DNA from: Ravibacter arvi
Lineage (GTDB): Bacteria; Bacteroidota; Bacteroidia; Cytophagales; Spirosomataceae
NCBI RefSeq assembly: GCF_039540405.1
Contig: NZ_BAABEY010000024.1
Coordinates: 62,001-126,000 of the forward strand
Length of the DNA stretch: 64,000 nt
Direction: 5' to 3'
Part shown: positions 25,484-36,200 of the stretch, one piece after another
Layout: each line of letters starts with the position of its first letter
Numbering within the stretch: the first letter of the stretch is position 1
Made by a program: the position numbers and the translations under genes
The notes under the pieces: generated by a model
Told to the model about the DNA's origin: nothing
Databases searched by the model: none
What the model saw: the letters and a program-made list of their open reading frames with translations, nothing else

Positions 25484-28400
25484 ATGCAAAATCGCTATCC
25501 GATTAGTGCCTGGTTGCTTGCCCGCGCCAGGTTCACATGTGTGCCGGTGTTGCTGATGCTGCTCTTTGCCGGAGCCGCTTCAGTGTATGCTGTTGATGCA
25601 CAGGAATTGTTAAAAAAGAGGGTTTCAATTGCGCCGGGTACCCGTGAACTGACAAAGGTACTCCGGGAGCTGGAGCGCAATGCGGCCGTCAGGTTTTCTT
25701 ACGTGCCTTCACTGGTCGCCGACAAAAAGGTAACGGTTAGCAACGGTACCGAGAGCCTGAGCACCATCCTGGACCAACTTTTGTCGCCGCATCAGCTGGC
25801 GTATGGCATTTCCGGGAATTATATCATTATCACGAAAGGGAGACAGCCCGAAGCCGGAAGGCAGGCGGACCTCCGGGATGGAGTAGGCGTTTCCGCCGAA
25901 AGGCAGCTGACCGGCAAAGTGGTGGATGAAAAGGGGGAATCCCTGCCGGGTGTAAGCGTCATGATTAAGGGCTCATCGCGTGGAACTTCCACCGATCTCG
26001 ACGGAACATTCAGCATTTCCATACCGGATGACAACGCGGTTCTGGTTTTCAGTTTCGTAGGATACCTTAACCAGGAAATTACAGCAGGGACACGCACCTC
26101 TCTCGACGTGGCAATGCAGCCCGACAACAAAACACTTGAGGAACTGGTGGTAGTAGGCTACGGTACACAGAAAAAGGTGAACCTGACCGGTGCGGTCTCA
26201 ACCGTTGATATCGCCAAAGAAACGCAAAGCAGGCCCATTACATCACTGTCTTCCGGTCTCTCGGGTTTGGCTGCCGGGCTGTACGTCAACCAGGGCAGCG
26301 GACGCCCCGGGAACGACGGTGCCACACTGCGGATCAGGGGCCAGGGTACGCTGAACAATTCGGATCCACTGGTGGTAATTGATGGTGTGATCGGGAATAT
26401 GAATATGCTTAACCCGCAGGATGTGGAGAGCATTTCGGTTTTGAAAGACGCGGCTTCTGCAGCCATTTACGGTTCCCGGGCTGCGAACGGTGTGGTGCTG
26501 ATCACCACGAAAAGTGGTAAATCAGGCGAGTTTAAAGTCAACTACAACGCGTTTTTCTCTTCGGCAAAACCTTCGAACGTGGTCAAAACCGTATCGAATT
26601 ATGCCGATTACATGGAGTTGATGAACGAAGGCTTCCGGAACTCGGACCCTAATGCAAAGCCGACTTTCTCGCAGGCAAAAATAGACGAATGGCGGGCAAA
26701 TGAAGGAGGCGATCCTCTGAAGTATCCCAATACCCAGTGGGTGGATGAAGTGTTTAAAAAGAACATGATGCAAAATCACAACCTGTCGTTCTCAGGCGGT
26801 AGTGAGAAGGTGAGGTTTTTTGGCTCTTTCGGTTATCTCAACAATCCCGGGGTGATTGAGCGGGCTACTTTCAGCCGCTATACCGGCCGGGTAAACCTGG
26901 AGGCAGACCTCAAGCCGTGGCTAACCCTCGGTACCCAGTTGAACGGCTCGTTTGACAATACCGATATCGGTTCCAATACGCTTAAGGACGTATTTACGTT
27001 TGCCGGGGCCAGCACGCCGGGTATTGTGCTGCGCGCACCCGACGGGCGTTTCGGTGGTCCCAACAACCCCGAAGAAGATCCGCAGACCAACAACGTGCTT
27101 CACAATCTGTACAACCAGAAGGGAGATATCAGGCATAACCGCATGAGTTCCCGCTTTTACGGGAAGCTGCGCCCGATGAAGGGGTTGAGTATCGAAGGGT
27201 CATTCAATTACATGTTTGACGATAGCCTTACCTATTCGCAGCCGGTTTTCAACAACCGCTGGGATTTTTACACCAACACGATTTCCCGGAATGCAGTGGG
27301 AAGAACATCCGTTAAAAACCAGAATGTCAAGAACAACAACTATTATATGGACGGGCTGGTCCGTTATGACACCAAGGTGCTGGACAAGCTGGACGTGAAC
27401 GTGATGGTGGGAGCGAGCCAGGAATACACTAAAAATTTCTGGTTCGAGGCAAGCAAAATGGATCTCCTGGATCCGGGCCTCGGCGTTATCGACGGGGCTA
27501 CGGTTGATGCCGCCGCCCAGGGCAATGCCTATGACTGGGCCATGCGCTCCTATTTCGGCAGGTTGAACCTGGGTTGGAACGACAGGTATCTTTTCGAAGC
27601 CAATCTCAGGAAAGACGGGACGTCTCGTTTCGCCGCAGGTAGTAGCCGCTGGGGCGTTTTTCCCTCCTTCTCTGCCGGCTGGCGTATTTCTGAAGAGTCG
27701 TTTTTCAAAGTGAACTGGCTGGACAACCTGAAATTGCGTGCCTCATATGGCTCCCTGGGGAATAACGCTGTAGGTAATTATGACTACATGGCTGTTTACA
27801 ATGCAGCCAACTATGTGCTGAACAATGCGCTTTTCATTGGTCTTGCCCAGACTTCTCTTCCGAACCCCTTCCTCACCTGGGAGAGCACTTATATCACCAA
27901 CATCGGTTTGGATTTTGATCTGTTCAATTACAAACTGACCGGTTCACTGGAAGCTTTCGACAAGAATACCAAAAACATTCTTATCGACCTTCCTGCTCCA
28001 TTGGTGGTAGGAAATGCCGCAATACCCAAACAAAATGCTGCGCAGGTGCGTAACAAGGGGATGGAGCTGAATCTTACGTACCGCGACCGCGTCGGCGACC
28101 TGAATTACCGCATCGGCGGCAATTTTACCTTCGTTGACAACAAGGTGACCAGGTTTAAAGGAAAAGACCGGGCCATCAAAGGCAATGATCTGATCCAGGA
28201 GGGTTACGCCATCAACACGCAATACATTCTGAAAGTGGACCGCCTGATCCAGACCCAACAGGACATGGAAGCAGTGCAGGCGATTATCAATAACGCTCCC
28301 ATTGACCCTGCGACCGGAAATAAAAGAAACCCGTTTGCCGCCTACGGTACACCTACCTACGGAGACTTGTTGTACCAGGATACCAACGGTGACGGCGTTA

Positions 28401-28909
28401 TCAATGACGACGACAGGGTGACCATAGGTCATGGTAAGGCGCCACGGCTTTCTTACGGGGTGAACCTGGGTTTGGATTGGAAAGGCTTCGACTTTTCTGC
28501 TCTTCTCCAGGGAACTTCAGGGCTTCAGGTAGTCTGGAATGACCTGTACCATACCACCGGTGTGAGATGGGGCTATCAGATCAACCAGGAGGTGGCCGAC
28601 AAGAGATGGTATACCGGGCGGACCGATGCTACCTACCCGCGCCTGCTCAATACCACAGATTCCCGGAACAACAGGGCCAGTGATTTCTGGCTGCAGAACA
28701 AGGCGTACCTCAGGTTGAAGAACATCCAGCTGGGGTATACGCTTCCGGCATCGGTAATAAAAGCGCTCAGGATTTCTACCTTCCGCATTTATGGCAGCCT
28801 TGAAAACTACCTGACTTTTACAGGTTACAAAGGTTTCGATCCGGAAGTGGACGGCACGCAATACCCGACGCTGAAGCAGGCGCTCGTGGGCGTAAACATC
28901 ACATTCTAA
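25484..28909 (+). CDS. SusC/RagA-family TonB-linked outer membrane receptor
   Basis: A 1141-aa outer-membrane protein. It has a signal peptide (~1-36), an STN (secretin/TonB short N-terminal) signalling domain at ~45-118, a carboxypeptidase-regulatory-like beta-sandwich at ~141-212 (LTGKVVDEKGESLPGVSV), a plug starting at VVVGYGTQKKVNLTGAVS (~222) and a 22-strand barrel ending in an aromatic-rich C-terminus (VGVNITF). The STN domain marks it as the sensing partner of the sigma/FecR pair upstream. With SusD it imports an oligosaccharide or similar ligand using TonB energy. Substrate cannot be inferred from sequence. Confidence 0.96.
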   Translation: MQNRYPISAWLLARARFTCVPVLLMLLFAGAASVYAVDAQELLKKRVSIAPGTRELTKVLRELERNAAVRFSYVPSLVADKKVTVSNGTESLSTILDQLLSPHQLAYGISGNYIIITKGRQPEAGRQADLRDGVGVSAERQLTGKVVDEKGESLPGVSVMIKGSSRGTSTDLDGTFSISIPDDNAVLVFSFVGYLNQEITAGTRTSLDVAMQPDNKTLEELVVVGYGTQKKVNLTGAVSTVDIAKETQSRPITSLSSGLSGLAAGLYVNQGSGRPGNDGATLRIRGQGTLNNSDPLVVIDGVIGNMNMLNPQDVESISVLKDAASAAIYGSRAANGVVLITTKSGKSGEFKVNYNAFFSSAKPSNVVKTVSNYADYMELMNEGFRNSDPNAKPTFSQAKIDEWRANEGGDPLKYPNTQWVDEVFKKNMMQNHNLSFSGGSEKVRFFGSFGYLNNPGVIERATFSRYTGRVNLEADLKPWLTLGTQLNGSFDNTDIGSNTLKDVFTFAGASTPGIVLRAPDGRFGGPNNPEEDPQTNNVLHNLYNQKGDIRHNRMSSRFYGKLRPMKGLSIEGSFNYMFDDSLTYSQPVFNNRWDFYTNTISRNAVGRTSVKNQNVKNNNYYMDGLVRYDTKVLDKLDVNVMVGASQEYTKNFWFEASKMDLLDPGLGVIDGATVDAAAQGNAYDWAMRSYFGRLNLGWNDRYLFEANLRKDGTSRFAAGSSRWGVFPSFSAGWRISEESFFKVNWLDNLKLRASYGSLGNNAVGNYDYMAVYNAANYVLNNALFIGLAQTSLPNPFLTWESTYITNIGLDFDLFNYKLTGSLEAFDKNTKNILIDLPAPLVVGNAAIPKQNAAQVRNKGMELNLTYRDRVGDLNYRIGGNFTFVDNKVTRFKGKDRAIKGNDLIQEGYAINTQYILKVDRLIQTQQDMEAVQAIINNAPIDPATGNKRNPFAAYGTPTYGDLLYQDTNGDGVINDDDRVTIGHGKAPRLSYGVNLGLDWKGFDFSALLQGTSGLQVVWNDLYHTTGVRWGYQINQEVADKRWYTGRTDATYPRLLNTTDSRNNRASDFWLQNKAYLRLKNIQLGYTLPASVIKALRISTFRIYGSLENYLTFTGYKGFDPEVDGTQYPTLKQALVGVNITF

Positions 28910-28933
28910 CCAAGAACATTCATGAAAAGGCGT

Positions 28934-29015
28934 GAATAGTGAGGTACTGGTTCTGCGGCGTCGGGTTAAAACGACCCAACACGCGCCGGTTGCGGCAGCT
29001 TAAGCCTCACGATTC
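28934..29015 (+). other. Stem-loop between susC-like and susD-like genes
   Basis: GAATAGTGAGG (28934-28944) and CCTCACGATTC (29005-29015) pair at ten of eleven positions around a 60-nt interior that can also fold. The 128-bp gap is unusually long for a SusC/SusD pair, and a structure here could stabilise or attenuate the transcript and set the SusC:SusD ratio. There is no U-tract, so it is not a simple terminator. Confidence 0.4.
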
Positions 29016-29037
29016 ATAGCTCCAACCTTTTTACAAA

Positions 29038-30738
29038 ATGAAAAAGATATTAATCGCGTTATTGACAGTTGCAGCAAGCGGCTGTTACGACCTGGATACG
29101 AAACCTTACGACAAGGTAAGTACCGCCATCTTCTGGAAAACAGAAGCGCAGGCTTTGCAGGGCGTGCTGGGCGTCTACAATGACATGAAGGAGCACCATC
29201 TTTTCGGGCTCTACAACATGTTCGACAATGCTACCGACATTGCAATCGGGTATGATGTGCAGGGTTTGGGTGATATTATTACCGGGACTTTTACCAACCG
29301 GACGGATGTGATTGTGCAGCGGTGGAAGCGCGGTTTTGACGGTATCCAGCGCGCCAATACGGTGATCAGGAACGTGACACCGATGGAAATCCCGGATGCC
29401 ACCAAATCGGTAATTATCGGCGAAGCCCGTTTCCTGAGGGCGTTTTTCTACTTTCACCTGCTGAATCTGTATGGCGGGGTGCCTATTTACGATGAGTCGG
29501 TGGACCTGGACAGGCAATTCAATGAATTGCTGCTTCCCAGAAATTCGGAGAAAGAAGTACGCGACTTTATTTTAGCTGACCTGGCCGATGCAATTGCCAA
29601 GCTTCCTGCGTCTTACCCGGCTGCCCAATACGGACGTGCTACCAAAAGTGCAGCGCTGGCGCTGCGCGGGAAGGTTTATCTATACAACAAAGAGTGGGCC
29701 AATGCCGTGACGGATTTCGAGGACGTTATCAGCAACAAGTCGGGCAGCTTTGGCCACCAGTTGTACCCCAGCTATGCTGATTTGTTCAAAAAGGCGGGGC
29801 ACGCCAGCAGCGAAATGATTTTTGCGATCCAGAACAAAGGTGGTGTCGGGTTCCCGCTTGGGATGCCTTTTGCCTTCTACCTGGGTACCCGGTCTACTTT
29901 CGGAAGCTGCTGGAACAACGGTATGCCCAGCACTGCCCTCGCCGATATGTACGAGAACCGCGACGGGACAAGGTTCAACTGGGACGATCATTTCCCTGGA
30001 TTTAACGCCAGCAATGCCGTGAAGGAGAAGGCATTTATAGCGACGCAAACGGCTGGAACGCTCACTTCTATTCCCGATACAGCCAAATTGGGCGCAATTT
30101 ACCGGAACCGCGATCCACGTCTGACGCAAAGCCTGGTGGTGCCTTATTCCTGGCAACTGGGCTGGAATGCCAACCAACCCCGTAACATGCAGCTGGTACT
30201 GGCAACCGGCACGAATGAGAATTTCGGTCAGATCCGCAACAACCGCGGGTGGTATAGCTACGTCTGGCGGAAGTTTGTACCGGAAGGTAACCTTAACGGT
30301 GACATCACAGATAGGGCACACACGCCCATCAACTTCCCGATGATCCGGTTAGCAGACGTTATGCTGATGCTGGCCGAAGCCTACAACGAAACCAACCAGG
30401 AGACCAAGGCAATTGCTTTGATCAACCAGGTAAGGAGCCGTTCTTCCATGCCGGGTATCAATAGCGGCGCACCGGCGTTGGCCGCAGCCGGTAAGGAGCA
30501 GGTGATGCAGCGCATCATACACGAACGCGCTGTGGAGCTCGCCGGCGAAGGTCACCGCTATTTTGATCTGAAACGCTGGGGGTTGCTGAAAGCCTATACA
30601 GGAGGGGTAATTGAGAAAGGAATTACCGGTTCGGTCCTGTTTACCAGGGGATTCCAGGACCGCCATGTGATCTGGCCGATCCCGGGACAGGAGATTGAGA
30701 TTAACGCGTCGCTCAAGCAAAATCCGGGCTGGGAGTAA
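29038..30738 (+). CDS. SusD/RagB-family nutrient-binding lipoprotein
   Basis: A 566-aa surface lipoprotein. The signal peptide ends in ASGC (Cys16), then DLDTKPYDKVS, as expected of SusD-like proteins. SusD hallmarks include the N-terminal helical TPR-type region with FLRAFFYFHLLNLYGGVPI (~137-155) and the C-terminal segment RAVELAGEGHRYFDLKRWG followed by IPGQEIEINASLKQNPGW. It caps the SusC-like transporter and binds the substrate. It forms the last gene of the sigma-FecR-SusC-SusD unit before a strong terminator. Confidence 0.96.
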   Translation: MKKILIALLTVAASGCYDLDTKPYDKVSTAIFWKTEAQALQGVLGVYNDMKEHHLFGLYNMFDNATDIAIGYDVQGLGDIITGTFTNRTDVIVQRWKRGFDGIQRANTVIRNVTPMEIPDATKSVIIGEARFLRAFFYFHLLNLYGGVPIYDESVDLDRQFNELLLPRNSEKEVRDFILADLADAIAKLPASYPAAQYGRATKSAALALRGKVYLYNKEWANAVTDFEDVISNKSGSFGHQLYPSYADLFKKAGHASSEMIFAIQNKGGVGFPLGMPFAFYLGTRSTFGSCWNNGMPSTALADMYENRDGTRFNWDDHFPGFNASNAVKEKAFIATQTAGTLTSIPDTAKLGAIYRNRDPRLTQSLVVPYSWQLGWNANQPRNMQLVLATGTNENFGQIRNNRGWYSYVWRKFVPEGNLNGDITDRAHTPINFPMIRLADVMLMLAEAYNETNQETKAIALINQVRSRSSMPGINSGAPALAAAGKEQVMQRIIHERAVELAGEGHRYFDLKRWGLLKAYTGGVIEKGITGSVLFTRGFQDRHVIWPIPGQEIEINASLKQNPGWE

Positions 30739-30761
30739 CCGGTATTAACAGAAAAGAACAG

Positions 30762-30807
30762 GCGGCAGCCGTGGTTGTTAAGAACAGCCCGGCTGCCGCT
30801 TTTTTTC
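30762..30807 (+). terminator. Terminator after the SusD-like gene
   Basis: GCGGCAGCCG (30762-30771) pairs perfectly with CGGCTGCCGC (30790-30799). Extra pairing inside (GGTTGTT with AACAGCC) extends the stem. A run of eight T residues follows. This separates the Sus-like operon from the PIG-L gene. Confidence 0.85.
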
Positions 30808-30944
30808 CGGCTATCCAATGGCCTTCTGATCGCGGTAACCAGTAAAAAAACGGATTGACGTGGTTTTGATGATGAAGCGGTTGCTTCCGGGTTTTTCCGC
30901 TGACGCATGAAAATAATAGGATCGTTTTTTTGACAAAAAAGTCT

Positions 30945-31832
30945 ATGAAGAAAATTCTTGTTTGTTGTCTGCTCGCGCTGGCAGGCGTACCAGCGCTGGC
31001 ACAGGGCAGTGCGTCTTCTCAGAAATTGAGAGTTATTGTAATGGGCGCTCACCCTGACGATTGTGAGCTCGGAGCTGGTGGCCTGGCTGCGCTGTACGTA
31101 GCGCAGGGGCATGAAGTAAAATTCGTTTCACTGACGAACGGCGATAAGGGCCACCAGGAAATGGGGGGTGGAGCATTGGCCCGGAGACGAAACCTGGAAG
31201 CAACCGAGGCTGGAAAACGGTTGGGCGTAAGCTATGAAATACTGGATAACCATGACGGAGAGCTTTTCCCTGCTCTTGAAAACCGACTGGAGGTAATCAG
31301 GATGATCCGGGAATGGAATGCTGATGTTGTGATCTCGCACCGGCCTAACGATTACCATCCGGATCATCGCAATGCCGCATTGCTGGTGCAGGACGCCGCC
31401 TATATGGTGATTGTGCCCAATATGCTGAGCAGCGTACCGCCGCTTAAAAAGAACCCCGTTTTTCTTTATATGCGCGACCGGTTTCAGCGTCCTAACCCGC
31501 ACCGGCCGGATATTGCCGTGGATATAACCGGCGTTTTTTCAAAGAAACTGGACGCCGCCGATGCCCATGTTTCTCAATTTTATGAGTGGCTTCCCTGGAC
31601 GGCCGGGAAGCTGGCCACCGTGCCGGCAGAAGTGAGCAAAAGAAAAGCCTGGCTCGAAAACTGGCTGACTCCCCGTTATTCGGTCAATGATGAAATCCGG
31701 AGGTCGTTAGAGAAGTGGTATGGCAGTTCCCGGGTAGCCGGCGTCAAAGTAGCCGAGACGTTCGAGGTGACCGAGTATGGCAGCCAGCCCGATGAAGCAG
31801 AAATTAGAAGATTGTTCCCGATGATGAAATAG
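30945..31832 (+). CDS. Secreted PIG-L/LmbE-type deacetylase
   Basis: A 295-aa protein with a signal peptide (residues 1-20, ending ALAQ). The zinc-binding deacetylase motif AHPDD is at 35-39 (His36, Asp38/Asp39) and the later HxxNDYHPDH segment (~136-144) supplies the third ligand. The family removes acetyl groups from N-acetylglucosaminyl compounds. Secretion suggests it acts on extracellular or periplasmic substrates such as amino-sugar glycans. It follows the Sus-like genes after a terminator, so it may be part of the same functional locus. I chose the ATG at 30945; a TTG at 30930 would add five residues before the signal peptide. Confidence 0.9.
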   Translation: MKKILVCCLLALAGVPALAQGSASSQKLRVIVMGAHPDDCELGAGGLAALYVAQGHEVKFVSLTNGDKGHQEMGGGALARRRNLEATEAGKRLGVSYEILDNHDGELFPALENRLEVIRMIREWNADVVISHRPNDYHPDHRNAALLVQDAAYMVIVPNMLSSVPPLKKNPVFLYMRDRFQRPNPHRPDIAVDITGVFSKKLDAADAHVSQFYEWLPWTAGKLATVPAEVSKRKAWLENWLTPRYSVNDEIRRSLEKWYGSSRVAGVKVAETFEVTEYGSQPDEAEIRRLFPMMK

Positions 31833-31889
31833 TCTTGGTTCGTAAGGTTTTAGGTGAGACAGCAACCGCCCGGCTGGTCATTCTGACCG

Positions 31890-33058
31890 GCCAGACGGGT
31901 CATTCCGAGCGGAGCCGAGGAATCTCCCTTTCCCCGCACCCAATCCTTTTCAGAGGACTTTTTTTTAGCAACGGGAGATCCTTCAGTTCCACTGCGTTCC
32001 ATTCAGGATGACCATCCGGCAGATGCGCTACCATTGACAACAACAAGTTTGGCCCCGCTCCAACCAACCGGAGGGTCATCCCGACCGCAGTGGAGGGATC
32101 TCCCTCTCCCTGCACCCAATCCCTTTCAGAGGACTTTTTATAGCAACAGGAGATCCTTCAGTTCCACTGCGTTCCATTCAGGATGACCATCCGGCAGATG
32201 CGCTGCCATTGACAACAACAAGTTTGGCGCCGCTCCAACCGGAGGGTCATCCCGACCGCAGCGGAGGGATCTCCCGGTCCCCGCACCAAATCCCTTTCAG
32301 AGGACTTTTTATAGCAACAGGAGATCCATCAGCTCCACTGCGTTCCATTCAGGATGACCATCCGGCAGATGCGCTGCCATTGACAACAACAGGTTTGGCG
32401 CCGCTCCAACCGGAGGGTCATCCCGACCGCAGCGGAGGGATCTCCCGCTCCCTGAACCCAATCCCTTTCAGAGAACTTTTTTTTACCAACAGGAGATCCT
32501 TCATTCCACTGCGTTCCATTCAGGATGACCATCCGGCAGATGCGCTACCATTGACAAGAACAGGTTTGGCGCCACACCAACCGGAGGGTCATCCCGACCG
32601 TAGCGGAGGGATCTCCCGGTCCCTGCACCAAATCCATTTCAACGGGCTTTTTAGTACCAACAGGAGATCCTTCGACTCCGCTGCGCTCCGCTCAGGATGA
32701 CCCTCCGGCAGATGCGCTGCCATTGACAACAACAGGTTTGGCGCCGCTCCAACCGGAGGGTCATCCCGACCGCAGTGGAGGGATCTCCCGGTCCCTGCAC
32801 CAAATCCATTTCAACGGGCTTTTTAGTACCAACAGGAGATCCTTCGACTCCGCTGCGCTCCGCTCAGGATGACCGTCCGGCAGATGCGCTGCCATTGACA
32901 ACAACAGGTTTGGCGCCGCTCCGACCGGAGGGTCATCCCGACCGCAGTGGAGGGATCTCCCGCTCCCTGTACCCAATCCCTTTCAGAGGGCTTTTTTCCT
33001 GCAACAGGAGATCCTTCGACTCCGCTGCGCTCCGCTTCAGGATGACCGTCCGGGTGGT
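31890..33058. repeat. Tandem array of 171-bp fold-back units (seven copies)
   Basis: The anchor GGAGGGTCATCCCGAC recurs at 32070, 32241, 32412, 32583, 32755 and 32927, spaced 171, 171, 171, 172 and 172 bp. A diverged copy begins near 31894. Each unit has two inverted arms, about GGTCATCC...GGATCTCC and GGAGATCC...GGATGACC, around a ~40-nt interior (CCAATCCCTTTCAGAGG...), then a spacer (GGCAGATGCGCTGCCATTGACAACAACAGGTTTGG...). Copies to the left use TTCAGTTCCACTGCGTTCC and copies to the right TTCGACTCCGCTGCGCTCC in the right arm. The open frames inside arise because 171 is a multiple of three and are not genes. No transposase is present. Confidence 0.9.
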
Positions 33059-33143
33059 AGCCTCCGGCTACCATTGACTTCTATTGACAACATCTATTTG
33101 TCATCTCCGCTACAAGGTGTTTTGGCAAAAAACTTCTTTCTCA
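32999..33143. repeat. Long inverted repeat (right copy)
   Basis: Inverted counterpart of 23984-24130. Read on the minus strand from 33143 it gives TGAGAAAGAAG, then GCCAAAACACCTTG, GACAAATAGATGTTGTCAAT and GTAGCCGGAGGCTACC, ending in GGTCATCCTGA and GGATCTCC. The remainder of the gap to the next gene (33144-33290) holds another GGATGACCGTCC segment, GTAGCCGGAGGCT and a degenerate right arm (33259-33288). No gene is visible there. Confidence 0.8.
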
Positions 33144-33290
33144 GGATGACCGTCCGGACGGTAGCCGGAGGCTGACGCCCGGACGGCCCCCTGCGGCTAC
33201 CCTCCGGCACGCATCGCCTAACACGGGTATAAAAACCGGCTTCCAATTATTGGTACCGGGGAGACTTCTCCGCTCCGGTCGGAATAACCA

Positions 33291-36200
33291 TCACTTCTTT
33301 TTAAGCGTTGTCAAAAACTCCACTACGTCGCGGATTTCGTGACGCGACATGATTTTTGACATATCAGGCATACTGGAAGGAACATTGTCCCTTTTGGTAA
33401 TACGACCTACAGGTATATGCAATGGTTCTGCTTCTGCCGTTTTCAGCGTCAGCTCCTCTTTGTCCTCTGCAATGAGAATTCCGGCCGCGGTGGTGCCGTC
33501 CGATAGCGTCAGCATTACCATGCCGTACCCGGGCGACAACCTTGCACTCGGCGTTACAAGTGCCTGCACCAGCTGTTCCCGTGTGAGCACGTCGCCAATT
33601 CCCGATAAGTCCGGGCCAACCTCTCCGCCTTGTCCGCCGACAACGTGACAGCGAATACATTCTCCGGCGCTGTTGTTGAAAAAATACTGCCTGCCCCTGT
33701 TGGCATTTCCACCAAACTGTAGGTCTGCGTAGTTGTCCGCGCCGGCGTAGCCTGCATAGCGGTTGGCAAGTGCCTGGGAGCCGGATGATTTTATGGCTTC
33801 CCCAAGCTCCAGCGAGATGCCCTGGTTGAGCTTTTTTTCCTGCAGGCTATCCAGCAGCTTCCCCAGGATCTTCTCGGTTTTCGTTAACGGAAACTGCCTG
33901 AGCAGTGTAAGCAGCTGTTGCTGTTCTACCAGGCTGCCCCGGGCGAAAACGGCGGTGGTAATGTCGGAAAGTGCTTCGGTTGAAAGCTCGGACCCTTCCA
34001 GTACGCCCAGGGCAGCTGCCCGGACTTCAGCGTTCTCGTCCCGCATGCTTTTTTGAATCAGCGGCTCCAATCCGTTATATTGAAGAGCCTTCAGCGCCTG
34101 AAGTGCCGCAATCCGTACAGCCGGAGCGGGGTGGCTGCCGGATAATGAAGCCAGTTTTGAGTCAGCCTCCTGGTACTTGTATTCTGTAGAGATCCGCATG
34201 GCTGCGATCAGGACGTCAGGATCCGGATCTTCCAGGAAACCATTCAGATGAGGCCTTAACGCCTGCAGAACCGGCGCCGGATCGCGGGTTATCTTACCCC
34301 GGTAGCGTCCGTCTACGCGGTCGGTTTCTGAAGGATTGGCCCATGTTGCAAGTGTGGCAAGCGCTTCAGCCCGTAATTTAGGAGCAACGTCGTCTCGTTG
34401 TGCAAAACGGATGACGAGGTTGATGCTTTTAATATCGCCTGTGCGCAAAGCGGCATTGATCGAGCGGCGGAGGAGCGGTTCCGAAGTGAAACGAGCCTCT
34501 GACAAAAGACCTGCCAGTTGCGGAAGCGCTGCAGGAATAGAGTGATCGTCATTAATGGCCCGTGCGGCTTCCGTGACAATAAATTCATCGCGATCATTTA
34601 AGAACCGCGTGATCTGGTCACTCTTTAAGCGTCGTAACGCCAGCACAGCGGCCAATCGGAGCGACGGGTTGCTGTGGTTGGACAAAGCAGCGAGGCCGGC
34701 TACATTGCCAAGTCGTGACAGAGCCAGTACCGCCGCGTGTCTCAGGTAGCGGTCAGCATCCTGGTTGGCCGCCAGCAGGTCGAGCAGCGGCCCGAAACCG
34801 TCCTGGTAGCCGGTCCGTCCTATTGCCTGGACGCCGTAGAACCTGCTTCTCGGATGGTCACTTTTTAGCAGCGCTACCAATAGTGATCCGGCATTGGGTA
34901 TTTTTTCGTCACCAATTACTTTTGCGGCCTGCGCCCGGATCTCATCGTCTGCATCGTTTAACAAAGGCAGGAGGGACTTGCCGATCGAAGGATCTTTGCG
35001 GGCAAGCTGACCAATTCCCCAGATTCCGTGGATTCTTGCGAGCTGATTGCCCTTTTGCTGAACCGCTTTCAATAATTCTGCCTCTCCGGCAGATCCGCGT
35101 TTCACCAGTTCGAACTGGGCTTTCTGGCGGATCCGCATATCTCCGTAAAACAGCAGCTGGTAAAGCGCGCCGGGCGTCTGGCTGCCGTAGCTGAGCTGCA
35201 TCAGTCTTTGGGTTTCCTTACGGACTTCAGCCAGGTCATTTTCCGCATCCGTGACGTCAATTTTCCAGATACGCCCATAGTTTTTTGTGCCCCAGCCATT
35301 AAGCCAGTCGGCCGCATACAGTGCGCCGTCGGGCCCGAACCGGATACCGGTCGGAAGAATACCGTTGACCACATTCTGGTCCCCATCCAATTTGAAAGAA
35401 GCGCCGCTGGGCTTCAGCCCGAAAGCCCAGATAGGAGAACGGGCAGGATTTCCGACGAATTCAACGACGAAAAACTTATTTTGCCACTTTTTGCCCAAAG
35501 CGGTGCCCGGATTGTATTGCATGCCGGTGGGGCCATTATGGAAATTGACGATCGGCGGGAGAATGTAGGCCGCCTGGCCTTCCCAGTAAGGTACCGACAG
35601 TTTTTCATCCATCCAGACTTTGTAGGAGTTGTTTCTTGGATCGGTGTATTTGCCGAATTGCCAGTTGGTCCTCCAGCCGGCATCCATCCCGTCCACCACG
35701 TGAACGAGCCGTTCGCGTTCGCCCGGATGGTCGCCGTCGTTGTCGGAGCTGATCAGGTTGCCGAATTCGTCGAAAACAAATTCATGCGTATTGCGCAGGC
35801 CGCCGGCGAAAACTTCAAACCCGGTACCGTCCGGGTTAATCCTGGAAATGGTGCCCTCATTGGAACGGTCGTGGTTGACTCCGTCCGCCGTGGTTACATT
35901 GGAGCCGATATCGCCAATGTTCCAGTAAATCTTGCCGTCAGGGCCTTCGATCGGGTTGGACATGCCATGTCCGCTGAACCCGACGTGAACACCGTATCCG
36001 TGCACGAGAGACGTTTTCTTGTCCCAGGTCCCGTCGCCATTGGTGTCTTCAAGTTTCCACAAGTCCGGCGCTACGGTTACAAAGGCATCTTTGTCCCTTA
36101 CCAACACGCCGTGTCCCACATCTGTGATCTCGTCATGAAAGTCGCTGATTACGAGGGTTGATTTGTCGGCAATGCCGTCGCCGTCGGTGTCGATGACTTT

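Noticed and set aside
31890..33058. CRISPR-like array
   Set aside because: Units of 171 bp with no unique spacers and inverted arms inside each unit; no cas genes.
32209..33077. Open frames of 60-160 aa inside the 171-bp array, both strands
   Set aside because: The unit length is a multiple of three, so repeats read through in frame; translations repeat the same peptide and look like noise. They are not genes.
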